Below, piece by piece: positions 14,924 through 23,103 of a DNA stretch of 27,066 nt. Under the pieces are notes generated by a model. That model did no database searches. It saw nothing but the letters and a program-made list of their open reading frames with translations, and was not told where the DNA came from. The first letter of the stretch is position 1, and the number at the start of each line of letters is the position of its first letter. A program made the translations under genes and the position numbers. Source of the stretch: an uncultured Eubacterium sp. Lineage in GTDB: Bacteria > Bacillota > Clostridia > Lachnospirales > Lachnospiraceae. The stretch lies in the NCBI GenBank assembly GCA_910584245.1, contig CAJTZF010000031.1:1-27066 (forward strand), read 5' to 3'.

Positions 14924-16078
14924 ATGGATTTTACTTTAGATCAGAAACATGAAATGGCAAGATCTTTATTTAAAGAATTTGCTGAAAATGAAGCGAAGCC
15001 ACTCGCTCAGGAAACCGACGAGACAGAAAAATTCCCGATGGCGACTGTAGAAAAAATGCAGAAATATGGTTTCATGGGGATTCCGATACCGAAAGAGTAC
15101 GGCGGACAGGGTTGTGACCCACTTACATATGTGATGTGTGTAGAGGAGCTCTCCAAGGTTTGTGGAACGACAGGTGTTATTGTATCTGCCCATACGTCTC
15201 TGTGCTGCGATCCGATTATGACTTATGGCACGGAAGAGCAGAAGCAGAAATTTCTCGTTCCGCTGGCAAAGGGTGAGAAGCTCGGCGCTTTTGCACTGAC
15301 GGAGCCAGGTGCGGGTACAGATGCACAGGGCGCCCAGACAAAAGCCGTATTGGACGGCGACGAGTGGGTGCTGAACGGCTCGAAGTGCTTTATTACGAAT
15401 GGCGAAGTGGCAGACGTTTATATTGTAATTGCCATTACTAGCGTAGTAGAGGATAAACGCGGAAGAAAGAAAAAGAATTTCTCTGCTTTTATCGTAGAGA
15501 AGGGCACACCGGGATTCTCATTCGGAACAAAAGAAAAGAAAATGGGTATCCGTGGTTCCGCTACCTATGAACTTATTTTTGAGGATTGCCGGATTCCAAA
15601 AGACAACCTCCTCGGACCAGAGGGAAGAGGTTTCCCAATTGCCATGCACACTCTTGACGGAGGCCGCATCGGTATCGCCGCACAGGCACTCGGTATTGCA
15701 GAAGGGGCGCTGGAGACGACGGTTGCATACGTAAAAGAGAGAAAGCAGTTTGGCCGTTCGATCGCCGCACAGCAGAATACACAGTTCCAGCTGGCAGATA
15801 TGGCGACAAAGGTAGAGGCTGCAAAACATCTTGTATACAAGGCTGCAAAGGCAAAAGAGACCCAGAAAGTATACAGCGTGGAAGCGGCGATGGCAAAATT
15901 GTACGCTGCTGAGGTAGCTATGGAAGTTACGACAAAGGCAGTGCAGCTGCACGGCGGTTACGGTTACATCAGAGAGTATGACGTAGAACGCATGATGCGT
16001 GATGCTAAGATTACAGAAATCTACGAGGGAACATCGGAAGTTCAGCGTATGGTTATTTCTGGAAACTTATTGAAATAA
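14924..16078 (+). CDS. bcd: Butyryl-CoA dehydrogenase
   Basis: The 384-residue flavoprotein of the acyl-CoA dehydrogenase family reduces crotonyl-CoA to butyryl-CoA in complex with EtfAB. FALTEPGAGTDAQGAQTKA and CFITNGEVADVYIV form the FAD/substrate region, and Glu368 in EIYEGTSEVQR is the catalytic base at the position typical of short-chain bacterial enzymes. The start at 14924 (MDFTLDQKHEMAR) matches family N-termini; AGGTGG lies 11 bases upstream, and the ATG at 14916 is out of frame and stops after seven codons. etfB follows after 13 bases. With EtfAB it is expected to bifurcate electrons from NADH to crotonyl-CoA and ferredoxin. Confidence 0.97.
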   Translation: MDFTLDQKHEMARSLFKEFAENEAKPLAQETDETEKFPMATVEKMQKYGFMGIPIPKEYGGQGCDPLTYVMCVEELSKVCGTTGVIVSAHTSLCCDPIMTYGTEEQKQKFLVPLAKGEKLGAFALTEPGAGTDAQGAQTKAVLDGDEWVLNGSKCFITNGEVADVYIVIAITSVVEDKRGRKKKNFSAFIVEKGTPGFSFGTKEKKMGIRGSATYELIFEDCRIPKDNLLGPEGRGFPIAMHTLDGGRIGIAAQALGIAEGALETTVAYVKERKQFGRSIAAQQNTQFQLADMATKVEAAKHLVYKAAKAKETQKVYSVEAAMAKLYAAEVAMEVTTKAVQLHGGYGYIREYDVERMMRDAKITEIYEGTSEVQRMVISGNLLK

Positions 16079-16091
16079 GGAGGTTCATATC

Positions 16092-16874
16092 GTGAAAATA
16101 GTAGTTTGTATAAAACAGGTACCGGATACAAAGGGCGGAGTTAAGTTCAATCCGGATGGTACGCTTGACAGAGGTGCAATGCTTACAATTATGAACCCGG
16201 ATGATAAAGCTGGTTTGGAAGCAGCACTTAGAATCAAAGAGCAGAATGGCGCCGAGGTTACCGTTCTTACGATGGGACTTCCGAAAGCAGAAGAGGTTCT
16301 TCGTGAGGCTATGGCAATGGGCGCAGACAAGGGAATTCTTGTGACAGACCGCGTACTTGGCGGAGCAGATACATGGGCGACATCGACGACAATCGCGGGC
16401 GCCCTCAGAAATATTGACTATGACCTGATTATTACAGGCCGCCAGGCGATTGACGGGGATACAGCGCAGGTTGGCCCGCAGATTTCTGAGCATCTGGACA
16501 TTCCTGTTATCTCTTATGCACAGGATATTAAAATTGACGGCGACTCTGTCATTGTACAGCGTCAATACGATGACAGATATCATGAATTGAAGGTACAAAT
16601 GCCATGTCTGATTACCGCTCTTTCTGAATTGAATGAGCCGCGTTACATGACTCCGGGTGGAATTTTCGATGCGTATGAGAAGGAAATTACCGTTTGGGGA
16701 AGAGCAGACTTAAAGGATGTAGACGATGCAAACCTTGGTCTGAAAGGATCTCCGACGAAGATTGCAAAGGCTTCTGACAAGGTGCGCAAGGGAGCTGGAG
16801 AAAAAGTTGCTCTTGACGGTGCAGAGGCAGCAACATACATCGTTGAAAAATTAAAAGAGAAACATGTAATCTAG
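16092..16874 (+). CDS. etfB: Electron transfer flavoprotein, beta subunit
   Basis: This 260-residue EtfB begins MKIVVCIKQVPDT and contains GRQAIDGDTAQVGPQ (116-130), the flavin-binding loop typical of bifurcating Etf beta subunits. It holds the beta-FAD that splits electrons from NADH. The start is GTG at 16092, with AAGGAGG at 16078 overlapping the bcd stop. etfA follows after 21 bases. Position directly between bcd and etfA supports the Bcd-EtfAB assignment. Confidence 0.95.
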   Translation: MKIVVCIKQVPDTKGGVKFNPDGTLDRGAMLTIMNPDDKAGLEAALRIKEQNGAEVTVLTMGLPKAEEVLREAMAMGADKGILVTDRVLGGADTWATSTTIAGALRNIDYDLIITGRQAIDGDTAQVGPQISEHLDIPVISYAQDIKIDGDSVIVQRQYDDRYHELKVQMPCLITALSELNEPRYMTPGGIFDAYEKEITVWGRADLKDVDDANLGLKGSPTKIAKASDKVRKGAGEKVALDGAEAATYIVEKLKEKHVI

Positions 16875-16895
16875 ATGTCGAGAATGGAGGTTAAA

Positions 16896-17939
16896 ATGAA
16901 TTTAGAAGAATATAAAGGTGTATTTGTCTATGCACAGCAGGTAGACAATGAGTTAAGCGGAATCGCTTTAGAGCTGCTAGGAAAGGCAAATGAACTTGCA
17001 GCAGACTTGAATACAGATGTGACTGCCGTATTGATTGGTTCCGGTGTTTCCGGTCTTGTTGATACATTAGCTGAGTACGGAGCAGACAAAGTGATCGTAG
17101 TGGATGATCCGGAATTAAAGGAATACCGGACAGAGCCATATACACATGCACTTGCTTCTGTAATTAACGAGTACAAACCAGACATTATGCTCGTAGGCGC
17201 AACGGCAATCGGCCGTGACCTCGGTCCAAGAGTGTCCGCACGTGTGGCTACTGGCCTTACCGCAGATTGTACAGTACTTGAGATTGGTGATTTCCCACTC
17301 AATGCTATACCGGGAAAAGAAGATGAGCAGAAACATAACCAGCTGCTTATGACACGTCCTGCCTTTGGCGGAAATACGATCGCTACGATCGCGTGTCCGG
17401 ACAACCGTCCTCAGATGGCTACCGTCCGTCCTGGCGTTATGCAGAAGTTAGAGCCAAAGGCTGGTGCAAAGGCGGAGGTTATCCATTATAATCCGGGATT
17501 TACTCCAAATAATAAATATGTTGAGATTCTCAATGTAGTAAAATCCGTGACGGATGTTGTGGATATTATGGAGGCTAAAATACTCGTTTCCGGCGGCCGT
17601 GGAGTTGGTTCCAAGGAAAACTTCAAGCTTCTTGAAGATTTGGCTGAGGCGATTGGCGGAACAGTAAGCTGTTCCCGTGCAGTTGTTGACAATGGCTGGC
17701 TGCCAAAGGATTTGCAGGTAGGACAGACAGGAAAAACCGTCCGTCCAAACGTGTACTTTGCAATTGGTATTTCCGGTGCTATTCAGCATGCAGCGGGAAT
17801 GGAGGAATCCGACATCATCATTGCCATTAATAAGGATGAGGATGCTCCAATCTTTGATGTGGCAGATTACGGTATTGTCGGTGACTTGAACAAAATTGTT
17901 CCACAGCTCACTGAGATGTTAAAAAGCCAGGTGAAATAA
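16896..17939 (+). CDS. etfA: Electron transfer flavoprotein, alpha subunit
   Basis: The 347-residue alpha subunit carries the C-terminal FAD domain: SGGRGVGSKENF (232-243), GQTGKTVRPNVYFAIGISGAIQH (from 276, conserved FAD loops) and INKDEDAPIFDVADYGIVGD. GGAGG six bases upstream sets the ATG at 16896; an in-frame ATG at 16875, right at the etfB stop, lacks this spacing. It completes the electron-bifurcating complex with EtfB and Bcd. A terminator follows within about 15 bases, closing the butyrate operon. Confidence 0.95.
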   Translation: MNLEEYKGVFVYAQQVDNELSGIALELLGKANELAADLNTDVTAVLIGSGVSGLVDTLAEYGADKVIVVDDPELKEYRTEPYTHALASVINEYKPDIMLVGATAIGRDLGPRVSARVATGLTADCTVLEIGDFPLNAIPGKEDEQKHNQLLMTRPAFGGNTIATIACPDNRPQMATVRPGVMQKLEPKAGAKAEVIHYNPGFTPNNKYVEILNVVKSVTDVVDIMEAKILVSGGRGVGSKENFKLLEDLAEAIGGTVSCSRAVVDNGWLPKDLQVGQTGKTVRPNVYFAIGISGAIQHAAGMEESDIIIAINKDEDAPIFDVADYGIVGDLNKIVPQLTEMLKSQVK

Positions 17940-17950
17940 TAGATATGTAT

Positions 17951-18000
17951 GAAAAAGGGTGTCTCCCGGATGAAAGGATGGGCAGGCACTCTTCTTTTTC
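17951..18000 (+). terminator. Terminator of the butyrate operon
   Basis: An A-rich leader (GAAAAAG) is followed by a 9-bp stem pairing GTGTCTCCC with GGGCAGGCAC (one bulge), then CTCTTCTTTTTC. This is a typical rho-independent arrangement just after etfA. Confidence 0.75.
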
Positions 18001-18036
18001 ACCTTAGTTGCAAACAGGAGGGCATTTCAGGAGAGG

Positions 18037-19347
18037 ATGTTTGAGATGAAAAAGATTGGGATTGTAATATGTAATTACAATAAAAGTGAATATGTAGTAA
18101 ATTGTATACAAAGTGTGCTGGAGTCAAAGACGGATGATTTTGACATTTTTGTAGTGGATAACGCTTCTACGGATAATTCGGTGGAGGCGGTAAGGAACCG
18201 GTACGGAGATCAGGTGAATGTACTTGTAAATTCTGAAAACCTCGGCGGTTCCGGGGGATTTAATACGGGTATCCGCACCGTTTTGGAAAAGGGATATGAG
18301 TACTTATATTGTCTGGATAATGACGTTCTTGTGGATGAGAACGCTATTGGCGCACTTGCCGCATATCTGGACGCCCACGGGGATACGGGAGTAGCCGGAT
18401 CCATCGTGTATCATATGGACTATCCGGAATATGTACAGCAGTACGGACTGAATATTGATTTTGAAAATTATACGGCTATTACGCATTATGCGGATGTTTT
18501 GGATGACGGCAGTATTCCGAACGTCAATTTTTGTGATACAGTCGCTACGTGCAGTGTAATGATCCGCACGAGCTGTATTAAAAATACGGACATTGGAATT
18601 ATGCCGGAAGACAACTTCATTTACTGGGATGACATGGAATGGATTTACCGCTTTACACTGGCGGGGTTCCGGGTCGTCACGATAAAGGACAGCGCCGTTT
18701 TACATAAGATGGGTTCGAACGCGAGGCCATCTAATACGTTTATTAACTATTATATGTGGCGCAACCGGATCAACTTTTTCATGCGGTATACGCCAGAGGA
18801 GAAAATAGATTCGATGAGCTTTCGGGTGCTTGGCTCTGTTTTTGATTCCCTGTATGAGAGTATGTACCGTGAAGAGCACAATGTTATGCAGACGATTTCG
18901 TATGCCTTTTTTGACGCGGTTCGGGGTGTGAGAGGAAAGGCGGCGGCGCATAAGATTCTGCCAAACGATGCCAATGACGATAAACTTCGGGCATTTTTAC
19001 AGGACAAAAACACTTATTATATAAAAGGCAATAAGGGGGAGGCGGCAGAGGAAGAGGAGCTCGCGCATAATTTTCTGACTTCCCTGAATACGGGGTTAAA
19101 AAGGTGTGAAATAGAGGCGGGGGCCGATTTTACCGTGTGCCTTTGTGATTATGTGATGCATGTAAAAGATGGAGACCGCAAGGTAGTGTATTTGGATTCC
19201 GAGCATAGCTGTATTTTGGACAAAGAGGACTGGACGGCGGTAGATCATTATGAATATGCAAAGTCATTGTTTATTTATATGAATCAGGCACCTTTTTTAG
19301 ATGCAGTATATACATATAGAGAAAAATGTGGTACAATTTGTAAGTAG
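18037..19347 (+). CDS. Family 2 glycosyltransferase
   Basis: The 436-residue protein has a GT-A fold typical of GT2 (rhamnosyl/galactofuranosyltransferase-like) enzymes: IGIVICNYNKSEYV, VVDNASTDNS (39-48), NLGGSGGFNTGI (69-80), and the metal-binding CLDNDV (92-97). YWDDMEW (197-203) supplies the likely catalytic acid and HKMGS (223-227) follows. The last ~190 residues are unassigned and partly charged. No membrane segment is visible, so it is not a processive synthase such as a cellulose synthase. ATG 18037 or 18046 may be used, since AGGAG motifs precede both. It leads a tight cluster with a deacetylase and a GH5 enzyme. Donor and acceptor sugars are unknown. Confidence 0.85.
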   Translation: MFEMKKIGIVICNYNKSEYVVNCIQSVLESKTDDFDIFVVDNASTDNSVEAVRNRYGDQVNVLVNSENLGGSGGFNTGIRTVLEKGYEYLYCLDNDVLVDENAIGALAAYLDAHGDTGVAGSIVYHMDYPEYVQQYGLNIDFENYTAITHYADVLDDGSIPNVNFCDTVATCSVMIRTSCIKNTDIGIMPEDNFIYWDDMEWIYRFTLAGFRVVTIKDSAVLHKMGSNARPSNTFINYYMWRNRINFFMRYTPEEKIDSMSFRVLGSVFDSLYESMYREEHNVMQTISYAFFDAVRGVRGKAAAHKILPNDANDDKLRAFLQDKNTYYIKGNKGEAAEEEELAHNFLTSLNTGLKRCEIEAGADFTVCLCDYVMHVKDGDRKVVYLDSEHSCILDKEDWTAVDHYEYAKSLFIYMNQAPFLDAVYTYREKCGTICK

Positions 19348-19367
19348 CCATAAAGGAGGAGAGTATC

Positions 19368-20207
19368 ATGAATGAAATGTATTTGCGTTTTCCGGGTGGG
19401 AAGAAAAAGGCTTTTACAATCAGCTATGATGACAATGTGACGCAGGATGAGCGGTTAATTGATCTTATGGAACGGTATGGAATTAAGGGGACATTCAATA
19501 TCATTCCGGGTTGGTTTGCCAAGGAGGGATCGGTATTTCCACCAGAGGAGACATACATAAATGTCACGGAGAAAAAGGCGCTTGACTTGTATAAAAATGA
19601 ATGGGTGGAGGTGGCAAATCACGGATTTAACCATACAAAAATGACGACGCTTCCCGGCCCGCTTCTCATAGATGATATATTAAAGTGCCGCGAAAAGCTG
19701 GAAACAATGTATCACTCCGTTATTACCGGTTTTGCCTATCCCTATGGATGGTACGACCATAGCCTGATGCATTTATTGGAGGAAGCAGGTATTTCTTATG
19801 CAAGAACGGTGTGTAGCACTTGTGAATTCCAATTACCGGATAACTGGATGGAACTAAATCCGACGTGCCATCATGATGAACCGCGTCTTTCCGAGCTGGC
19901 CGACCGGTTTTTGAATGATAATGTATCGGAGCAGCCCTATATGTTTTATGTGTGGGGGCACACGTTTGAATTTGACAGAAATGATAACTGGGATGTTATA
20001 GAGACGCTGTTTGAGCGTGTTTCTGGCAGGGAAGAGGAGATATGGTATGCCACCAATGGTGAGATTTGTGAGTACCACAGGGCATATCAGCGTCTTGTGG
20101 CATCTGTCGGAGGCCACCATATTTATAACCCGTCAAGTTTGGACTTGTGGGCTGAGATTGACCACAGACTTGTTTTAATCCCTGCTGGAAAGACGACTAG
20201 TTTTTAA
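19368..20207 (+). CDS. Polysaccharide deacetylase (NodB-like) family protein
   Basis: The 279-residue product has the NodB catalytic pattern: ISYDDN with Asp21 and Asp22, HGFNH with metal ligands His85 and His89, and FAYPYGWYD in place of the usual RxPY motif. It is predicted to remove acetyl groups from a sugar polymer or a related substrate. There is no signal peptide, so an intracellular or non-classical substrate is possible. AAAGGAGGAG precedes the ATG. It lies 20 bases after the glycosyltransferase and 14 bases before the GH5 gene, indicating one transcript. Confidence 0.85.
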   Translation: MNEMYLRFPGGKKKAFTISYDDNVTQDERLIDLMERYGIKGTFNIIPGWFAKEGSVFPPEETYINVTEKKALDLYKNEWVEVANHGFNHTKMTTLPGPLLIDDILKCREKLETMYHSVITGFAYPYGWYDHSLMHLLEEAGISYARTVCSTCEFQLPDNWMELNPTCHHDEPRLSELADRFLNDNVSEQPYMFYVWGHTFEFDRNDNWDVIETLFERVSGREEEIWYATNGEICEYHRAYQRLVASVGGHHIYNPSSLDLWAEIDHRLVLIPAGKTTSF

Positions 20208-20221
20208 GGAAAGGGGAAAGT

Positions 20222-21199
20222 ATGAATAAAAAAACCGTTTTCATATTGGTCTTTGCAGGTGTCCTTTCTGTTTTTGGCGCGGTAGTAGTCCGTCAGTCCT
20301 GTTCGGCGAAAACGATAGGTGCCTTGCGGGTAAAAGGAAACCAGATTGTCAATACATCGGGTAAAACAGTCGTACTTAAAGGGGTCAGCACTCACGGTAT
20401 TGCGTGGTTTCCCCAGTATGTGAACAAGCAGTGTTTCCGAAGCTTTCAGAAAATGGGGGCGAATACGGTACGCCTTGCCTTTTACAGCGACGATGCGGCG
20501 GGATACAGCAAATCCTTATATGCCAAAGTGGACGAAGGGGTGAAGGCGGCGACGGAACTCGGTATGTATGTTGTTATTGACTGGCATATTTTATCCGACG
20601 GCAATCCTAAGACAAGCCAGAAAAAAGCAAAAGAGTTCTTTCGTTATTTCGCGAAGAAATATGCGGGACACACGAATGTGCTATATGAGATCTGCAATGA
20701 GCCAAACGGGGATGTGACGTGGAAAAGGGATATTAAACCATACGCGGACACAATGATTAAGCTGATTCGAAAATATGATAAAAAGGCCATTATCATCGTA
20801 GGTACGCCAACCTGGTCACAGGACGTGGACGCCGCGGCGGCGGATCCTATTGCCGGCCAGTCCAACATTGCCTATGCCCTGCACTTTTATGCGGCTACGC
20901 ATAAGGAATGGATTCGGGAAAAGCTGAAAATAGCGAACCAGAAAGGGTTGCCGGTTATCGTGACAGAATTTTCTGTCTGCGATGCTTCGGGAAATGGCAA
21001 CATTGATACAAAAGAAGCAAAGGCGTGGATGAAGCTTTTAAAGAAATATAAAACGGGCTATATCGCTTGGAATATATCCAATAAAAATGAGACTTCCGCG
21101 CTGATTAAGCCCTCCTGTAATAAGACGGGAAAGATCACGAAAAAGGATTTATCCAAGTCGGGGAAATATATTACGGGGTTTTGGAAAAGGGGCGGCTGA
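20222..21199 (+). CDS. Secreted GH5 family glucanase (cellulase-like)
   Basis: The 325-residue protein begins with a signal peptide (KK, then a hydrophobic stretch at about 6-23; cleavage perhaps after SCSA). The catalytic domain has RVKGNQIVNTSGKTVVLKGVSTHG, VIDWHILSDG, the acid/base Glu160 in YEICNEPNG, HFYAAT (221-226), and nucleophile Glu249 in VTEFSV, as in GH5 subfamily 2 endoglucanases. No carbohydrate-binding module or dockerin is present, and the basic tail ends KRGG. It may act on beta-glucan outside the cell or process a polymer made by its neighbours. The stop codon (21197-21199) lies in the loop of a hairpin belonging to the 84-bp repeat family. Confidence 0.9.
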   Translation: MNKKTVFILVFAGVLSVFGAVVVRQSCSAKTIGALRVKGNQIVNTSGKTVVLKGVSTHGIAWFPQYVNKQCFRSFQKMGANTVRLAFYSDDAAGYSKSLYAKVDEGVKAATELGMYVVIDWHILSDGNPKTSQKKAKEFFRYFAKKYAGHTNVLYEICNEPNGDVTWKRDIKPYADTMIKLIRKYDKKAIIIVGTPTWSQDVDAAAADPIAGQSNIAYALHFYAATHKEWIREKLKIANQKGLPVIVTEFSVCDASGNGNIDTKEAKAWMKLLKKYKTGYIAWNISNKNETSALIKPSCNKTGKITKKDLSKSGKYITGFWKRGG

Positions 21200-21297
21200 G
21201 AACCGCGCCCCTCAAAAGTTTGCCTGCGGCAAACTAGCTCCGCAAAAGAGAAGATCCCTATAAGAGGAAAAGGGGCGGCTGAGAACCGCTCCCCTCT
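21188..21297 (+). repeat. Second locus of the ~84-bp two-hairpin repeat (locus B)
   Basis: Hairpin 1 (21188-21212) has G-rich and C-rich arms, AGGGGCG and CGCCCCT in outline with one bulge, around CTGAGAA. Hairpin 2 (21217-21235) is AGTTTGCC-TGC-GGCAAACT, followed by TAGCTCCGC exactly as at 9499-9508. A second copy of hairpin 1 starts at 21271, 83 bases after the first. The GH5 stop codon is in the first loop. Relative to locus A the hairpin 1 arms have changed while remaining complementary. Since the period is 83 rather than 84, a repeated in-frame peptide is not maintained here. Confidence 0.85.
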
Positions 21298-21319
21298 GAT
21301 AAGGGGGTCTTTTGGAAAA

Positions 21320-21344
21320 AAAGCGTCGGGAAATTTGGCGCTTT
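21320..21344 (+). terminator. Weak hairpin upstream of the DUF4867 gene
   Basis: AAAGCGTC (21320-21327) pairs with GGCGCTTT (21337-21344, one wobble) after an A-run. Only three Ts follow. It could end the GH5 transcript or form part of the DUF4867 leader. Confidence 0.35.
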
Positions 21345-21371
21345 AACATAAAAATTTAGGAGGTATTTTAC

Positions 21372-21998
21372 ATGAGTATTCAAATTCAAAAGGTAACAGA
21401 TGCGGCATTCAAAAAATATGGACGGATTCTCACTTCTGATTATGAGGTGGCAGAATTAATTGACAAAATGCAGGAAATGCCATGTCCGTCAGATGTCGTG
21501 TACGAACCATCGGTGGAGGCGTTGGAGGCACTTCCCGTTATGAAAGTATTTACAGACAGCTTATATGGCGGACTTCCGATTCAGATCGGTTACTGCAATG
21601 GACATAATACAAAGTTAAATGCGGTGGAATATCATCGTTCCTCGGAAGTGAATGTGGCGGCAACGGATTTGATTTTGTTAATCGGCATGCAGCAGGATAT
21701 TGAGGATGATTATACATATGACACAAAGAACATTGAGGCATTTCTCGTGCCAAAAGGAACTATGATTGAAGTATATGCGACGACTCTTCACTATGCGCCT
21801 TGCAGTGTAGACGGAAAAGAATTCCGCTGTGTCGTTGTTCTGCCAAAGGATACAAATCTTGATCTGGTTGTAAAACCGGAAGGGGCAGGCGAAGATAAGC
21901 TTCTTGTAGCAAGAAATAAGTGGCTGATTGGACATTCGGACGCGAATATTGACGGTGCGTTCAATGGCTTAAAGGGCGAAAATATTTCAGTGGAGTAA
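21372..21998 (+). CDS. DUF4867 family protein (cupin-like)
   Basis: The 208-residue protein resembles the DUF4867 group of Clostridia, which has a cupin/ureidoglycolate-lyase-like beta-barrel character. Segments that suggest this are QIGYCNGHNTKLNAVEYHRSSEVNVAATDLILL-type sequence at about 72-103 (two His and a Glu that could bind metal), VPKGTMIEVYATTLHYAPC at about 127-145, and CVVVLPKDTN. No signal peptide or membrane span is visible. TTAGGAGG precedes the ATG. Sugar isomerase or lyase functions have been suggested for cupins of this kind, but I cannot assign one. A strong terminator follows. Confidence 0.72.
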   Translation: MSIQIQKVTDAAFKKYGRILTSDYEVAELIDKMQEMPCPSDVVYEPSVEALEALPVMKVFTDSLYGGLPIQIGYCNGHNTKLNAVEYHRSSEVNVAATDLILLIGMQQDIEDDYTYDTKNIEAFLVPKGTMIEVYATTLHYAPCSVDGKEFRCVVVLPKDTNLDLVVKPEGAGEDKLLVARNKWLIGHSDANIDGAFNGLKGENISVE

Positions 21999-22021
21999 CA
22001 GGTCAGATATAAGACAATAAG

Positions 22022-22076
22022 AAAGCGAAATCCCCGTTACATAAACATTATTTGTTTAATAGGGGATTTCGCTTTT
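22022..22076. terminator. Bidirectional terminator between convergent genes
   Basis: A perfect 14-bp stem (22022-22035 with 22062-22075) with an AAACA/TGTTT inner stem is flanked by A-rich sequence on the left and TTTT on the right. It serves the DUF4867 gene and the minus-strand gene ending at 22086. Confidence 0.88.
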
Positions 22077-22085
22077 AATTATTGT

Positions 22086-22952
22086 TTATTCTGCGTGACG
22101 ATCGCAATATTCTCCATATTTGTCATCTACCAGCTGGTCAATATATCCTTTACTAAAAAGCGGAAATTGCTCGGCCAGTTCTTTTTTTAATATTCCGGTT
22201 ACATGGAAAAAGTTTTCCTCCTGGGACAATGTATCGTTGTCAAGGGAAGCGAGATACTCGTCCGTGAAATGCTCATCAATGTAGGCTTGAACCTTTTCTA
22301 CTATATTTTCTTCCTCGGAGACAAGTCCCTTTATTTTTGCAGCTTTGCGAAAAGAGGAAATCCCAATTCCGAGAAACAGCGTAAATACAACGGCAAGTAT
22401 CGCCATCGAATATGTATTGAATATGTGAAATACGCCGGCGGCATTAACCAATATCAATACATATCCTGCAAAAGCGAAAAAGATAAATGAGAGGCCGCTG
22501 AATTTCAGGTCTGCGTATTTATCCTTTTTATTTACATATACGGTACTCGCCTCGGTTCTCAGATCCGATAGAAGTTCATTTGCCTCTTCCGTTTTAATTT
22601 CTTCAAGCTGTTTATCCAGTATAGAGGCAAATCCATCGAGTTCCGATATGTCCCGGTCCTCAAGCTTTGCCAGTTCGTTTAATATTTCATTGGCGCGGTC
22701 AAACTCTTCATATCTCACGGCAAGATCATAGCCGGCTCCGTCTTTATGCGGAATGAGCCCGCAAGTATTGACGCCGGAAAAACGGAAAAAACGTATAAAT
22801 TTGTTTCCGGTCTCTTCGTCCGTGACAGAACCGATGATTTGCGGTTCATTTTTATCAATTTCTTCCGGAAGTTCCTGTACCAGCTCGCAGCCACAGTCTA
22901 CACATGTAGTAATACCATCCACATATTCATTTTTACATTTCGGACACCACAT
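22086..22952 (-). CDS. Zinc-ribbon, two-transmembrane-segment protein of unknown function
   Basis: The 288-residue product starts with a zinc ribbon (Cys3, Cys6, Cys17, Cys20; MWCPKCKNEY...CVDCGCEL). Residues ~50-95 (KFIRFFRFSGVNTCGLIP...DLAVRYEEFDRANEIL) resemble the DUF2007 putative signal-transducing domain. Two hydrophobic helices lie at about 151-174 and 180-200. The C-terminal ~80 residues are acidic and helical. The order suggests a membrane protein with cytoplasmic ends and a regulatory or adaptor role, which is inference. AAGGAGGAG precedes the ATG at 22952. It is monocistronic and divergent from the radical SAM gene. Confidence 0.72.
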   Translation of the reverse strand: MWCPKCKNEYVDGITTCVDCGCELVQELPEEIDKNEPQIIGSVTDEETGNKFIRFFRFSGVNTCGLIPHKDGAGYDLAVRYEEFDRANEILNELAKLEDRDISELDGFASILDKQLEEIKTEEANELLSDLRTEASTVYVNKKDKYADLKFSGLSFIFFAFAGYVLILVNAAGVFHIFNTYSMAILAVVFTLFLGIGISSFRKAAKIKGLVSEEENIVEKVQAYIDEHFTDEYLASLDNDTLSQEENFFHVTGILKKELAEQFPLFSKGYIDQLVDDKYGEYCDRHAE

Positions 22953-22990
22953 AGGTTGTACTCCTCCTTAAATCATATGATGTTGGGGGT

Positions 22991-23019
22991 AAAAGCTTGT
23001 TCCCGTTCGGACAGCTTTT
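22991..23019 (-). promoter_or_regulatory. 5' leader hairpin of the zinc-ribbon gene
   Basis: AAAAGCT...AGCTTTT arms (22991-22997 and 23013-23019) plus inner pairs form a stem with small bulges. It lies at the predicted 5' end of the minus-strand transcript and could stabilise the message or serve as an operator. Confidence 0.35.
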
Positions 23020-23024
23020 ATATG

Positions 23025-23053
23025 ATAGTAACATATCGGACAGTAAATTGCAA
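23025..23053 (-). promoter_or_regulatory. Sigma-A promoter for the zinc-ribbon gene
   Basis: Minus-strand TTGCAA (23053-23048), 17-base spacer, TACTAT (23030-23025) with TGT just before it (extended -10). The predicted transcript start is near 23018, about 65 bases upstream of the ATG. Confidence 0.5.
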
Positions 23054-23060
23054 TTTTTTC

Positions 23061-23089
23061 TTGTAGTAAAATTTAAGAAATGCTATAAT
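23061..23089 (+). promoter_or_regulatory. Sigma-A promoter for the radical SAM / RNase G operon
   Basis: TTGTAG (23061-23066), 17 bases, TATAAT (23084-23089), with an extended -10 TGC. The start site would be near 23096, only about 8 bases before the first possible start codon (GTG 23104). Confidence 0.7.
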
Positions 23090-23103
23090 GAGAGGAGTTT
23101 ACT

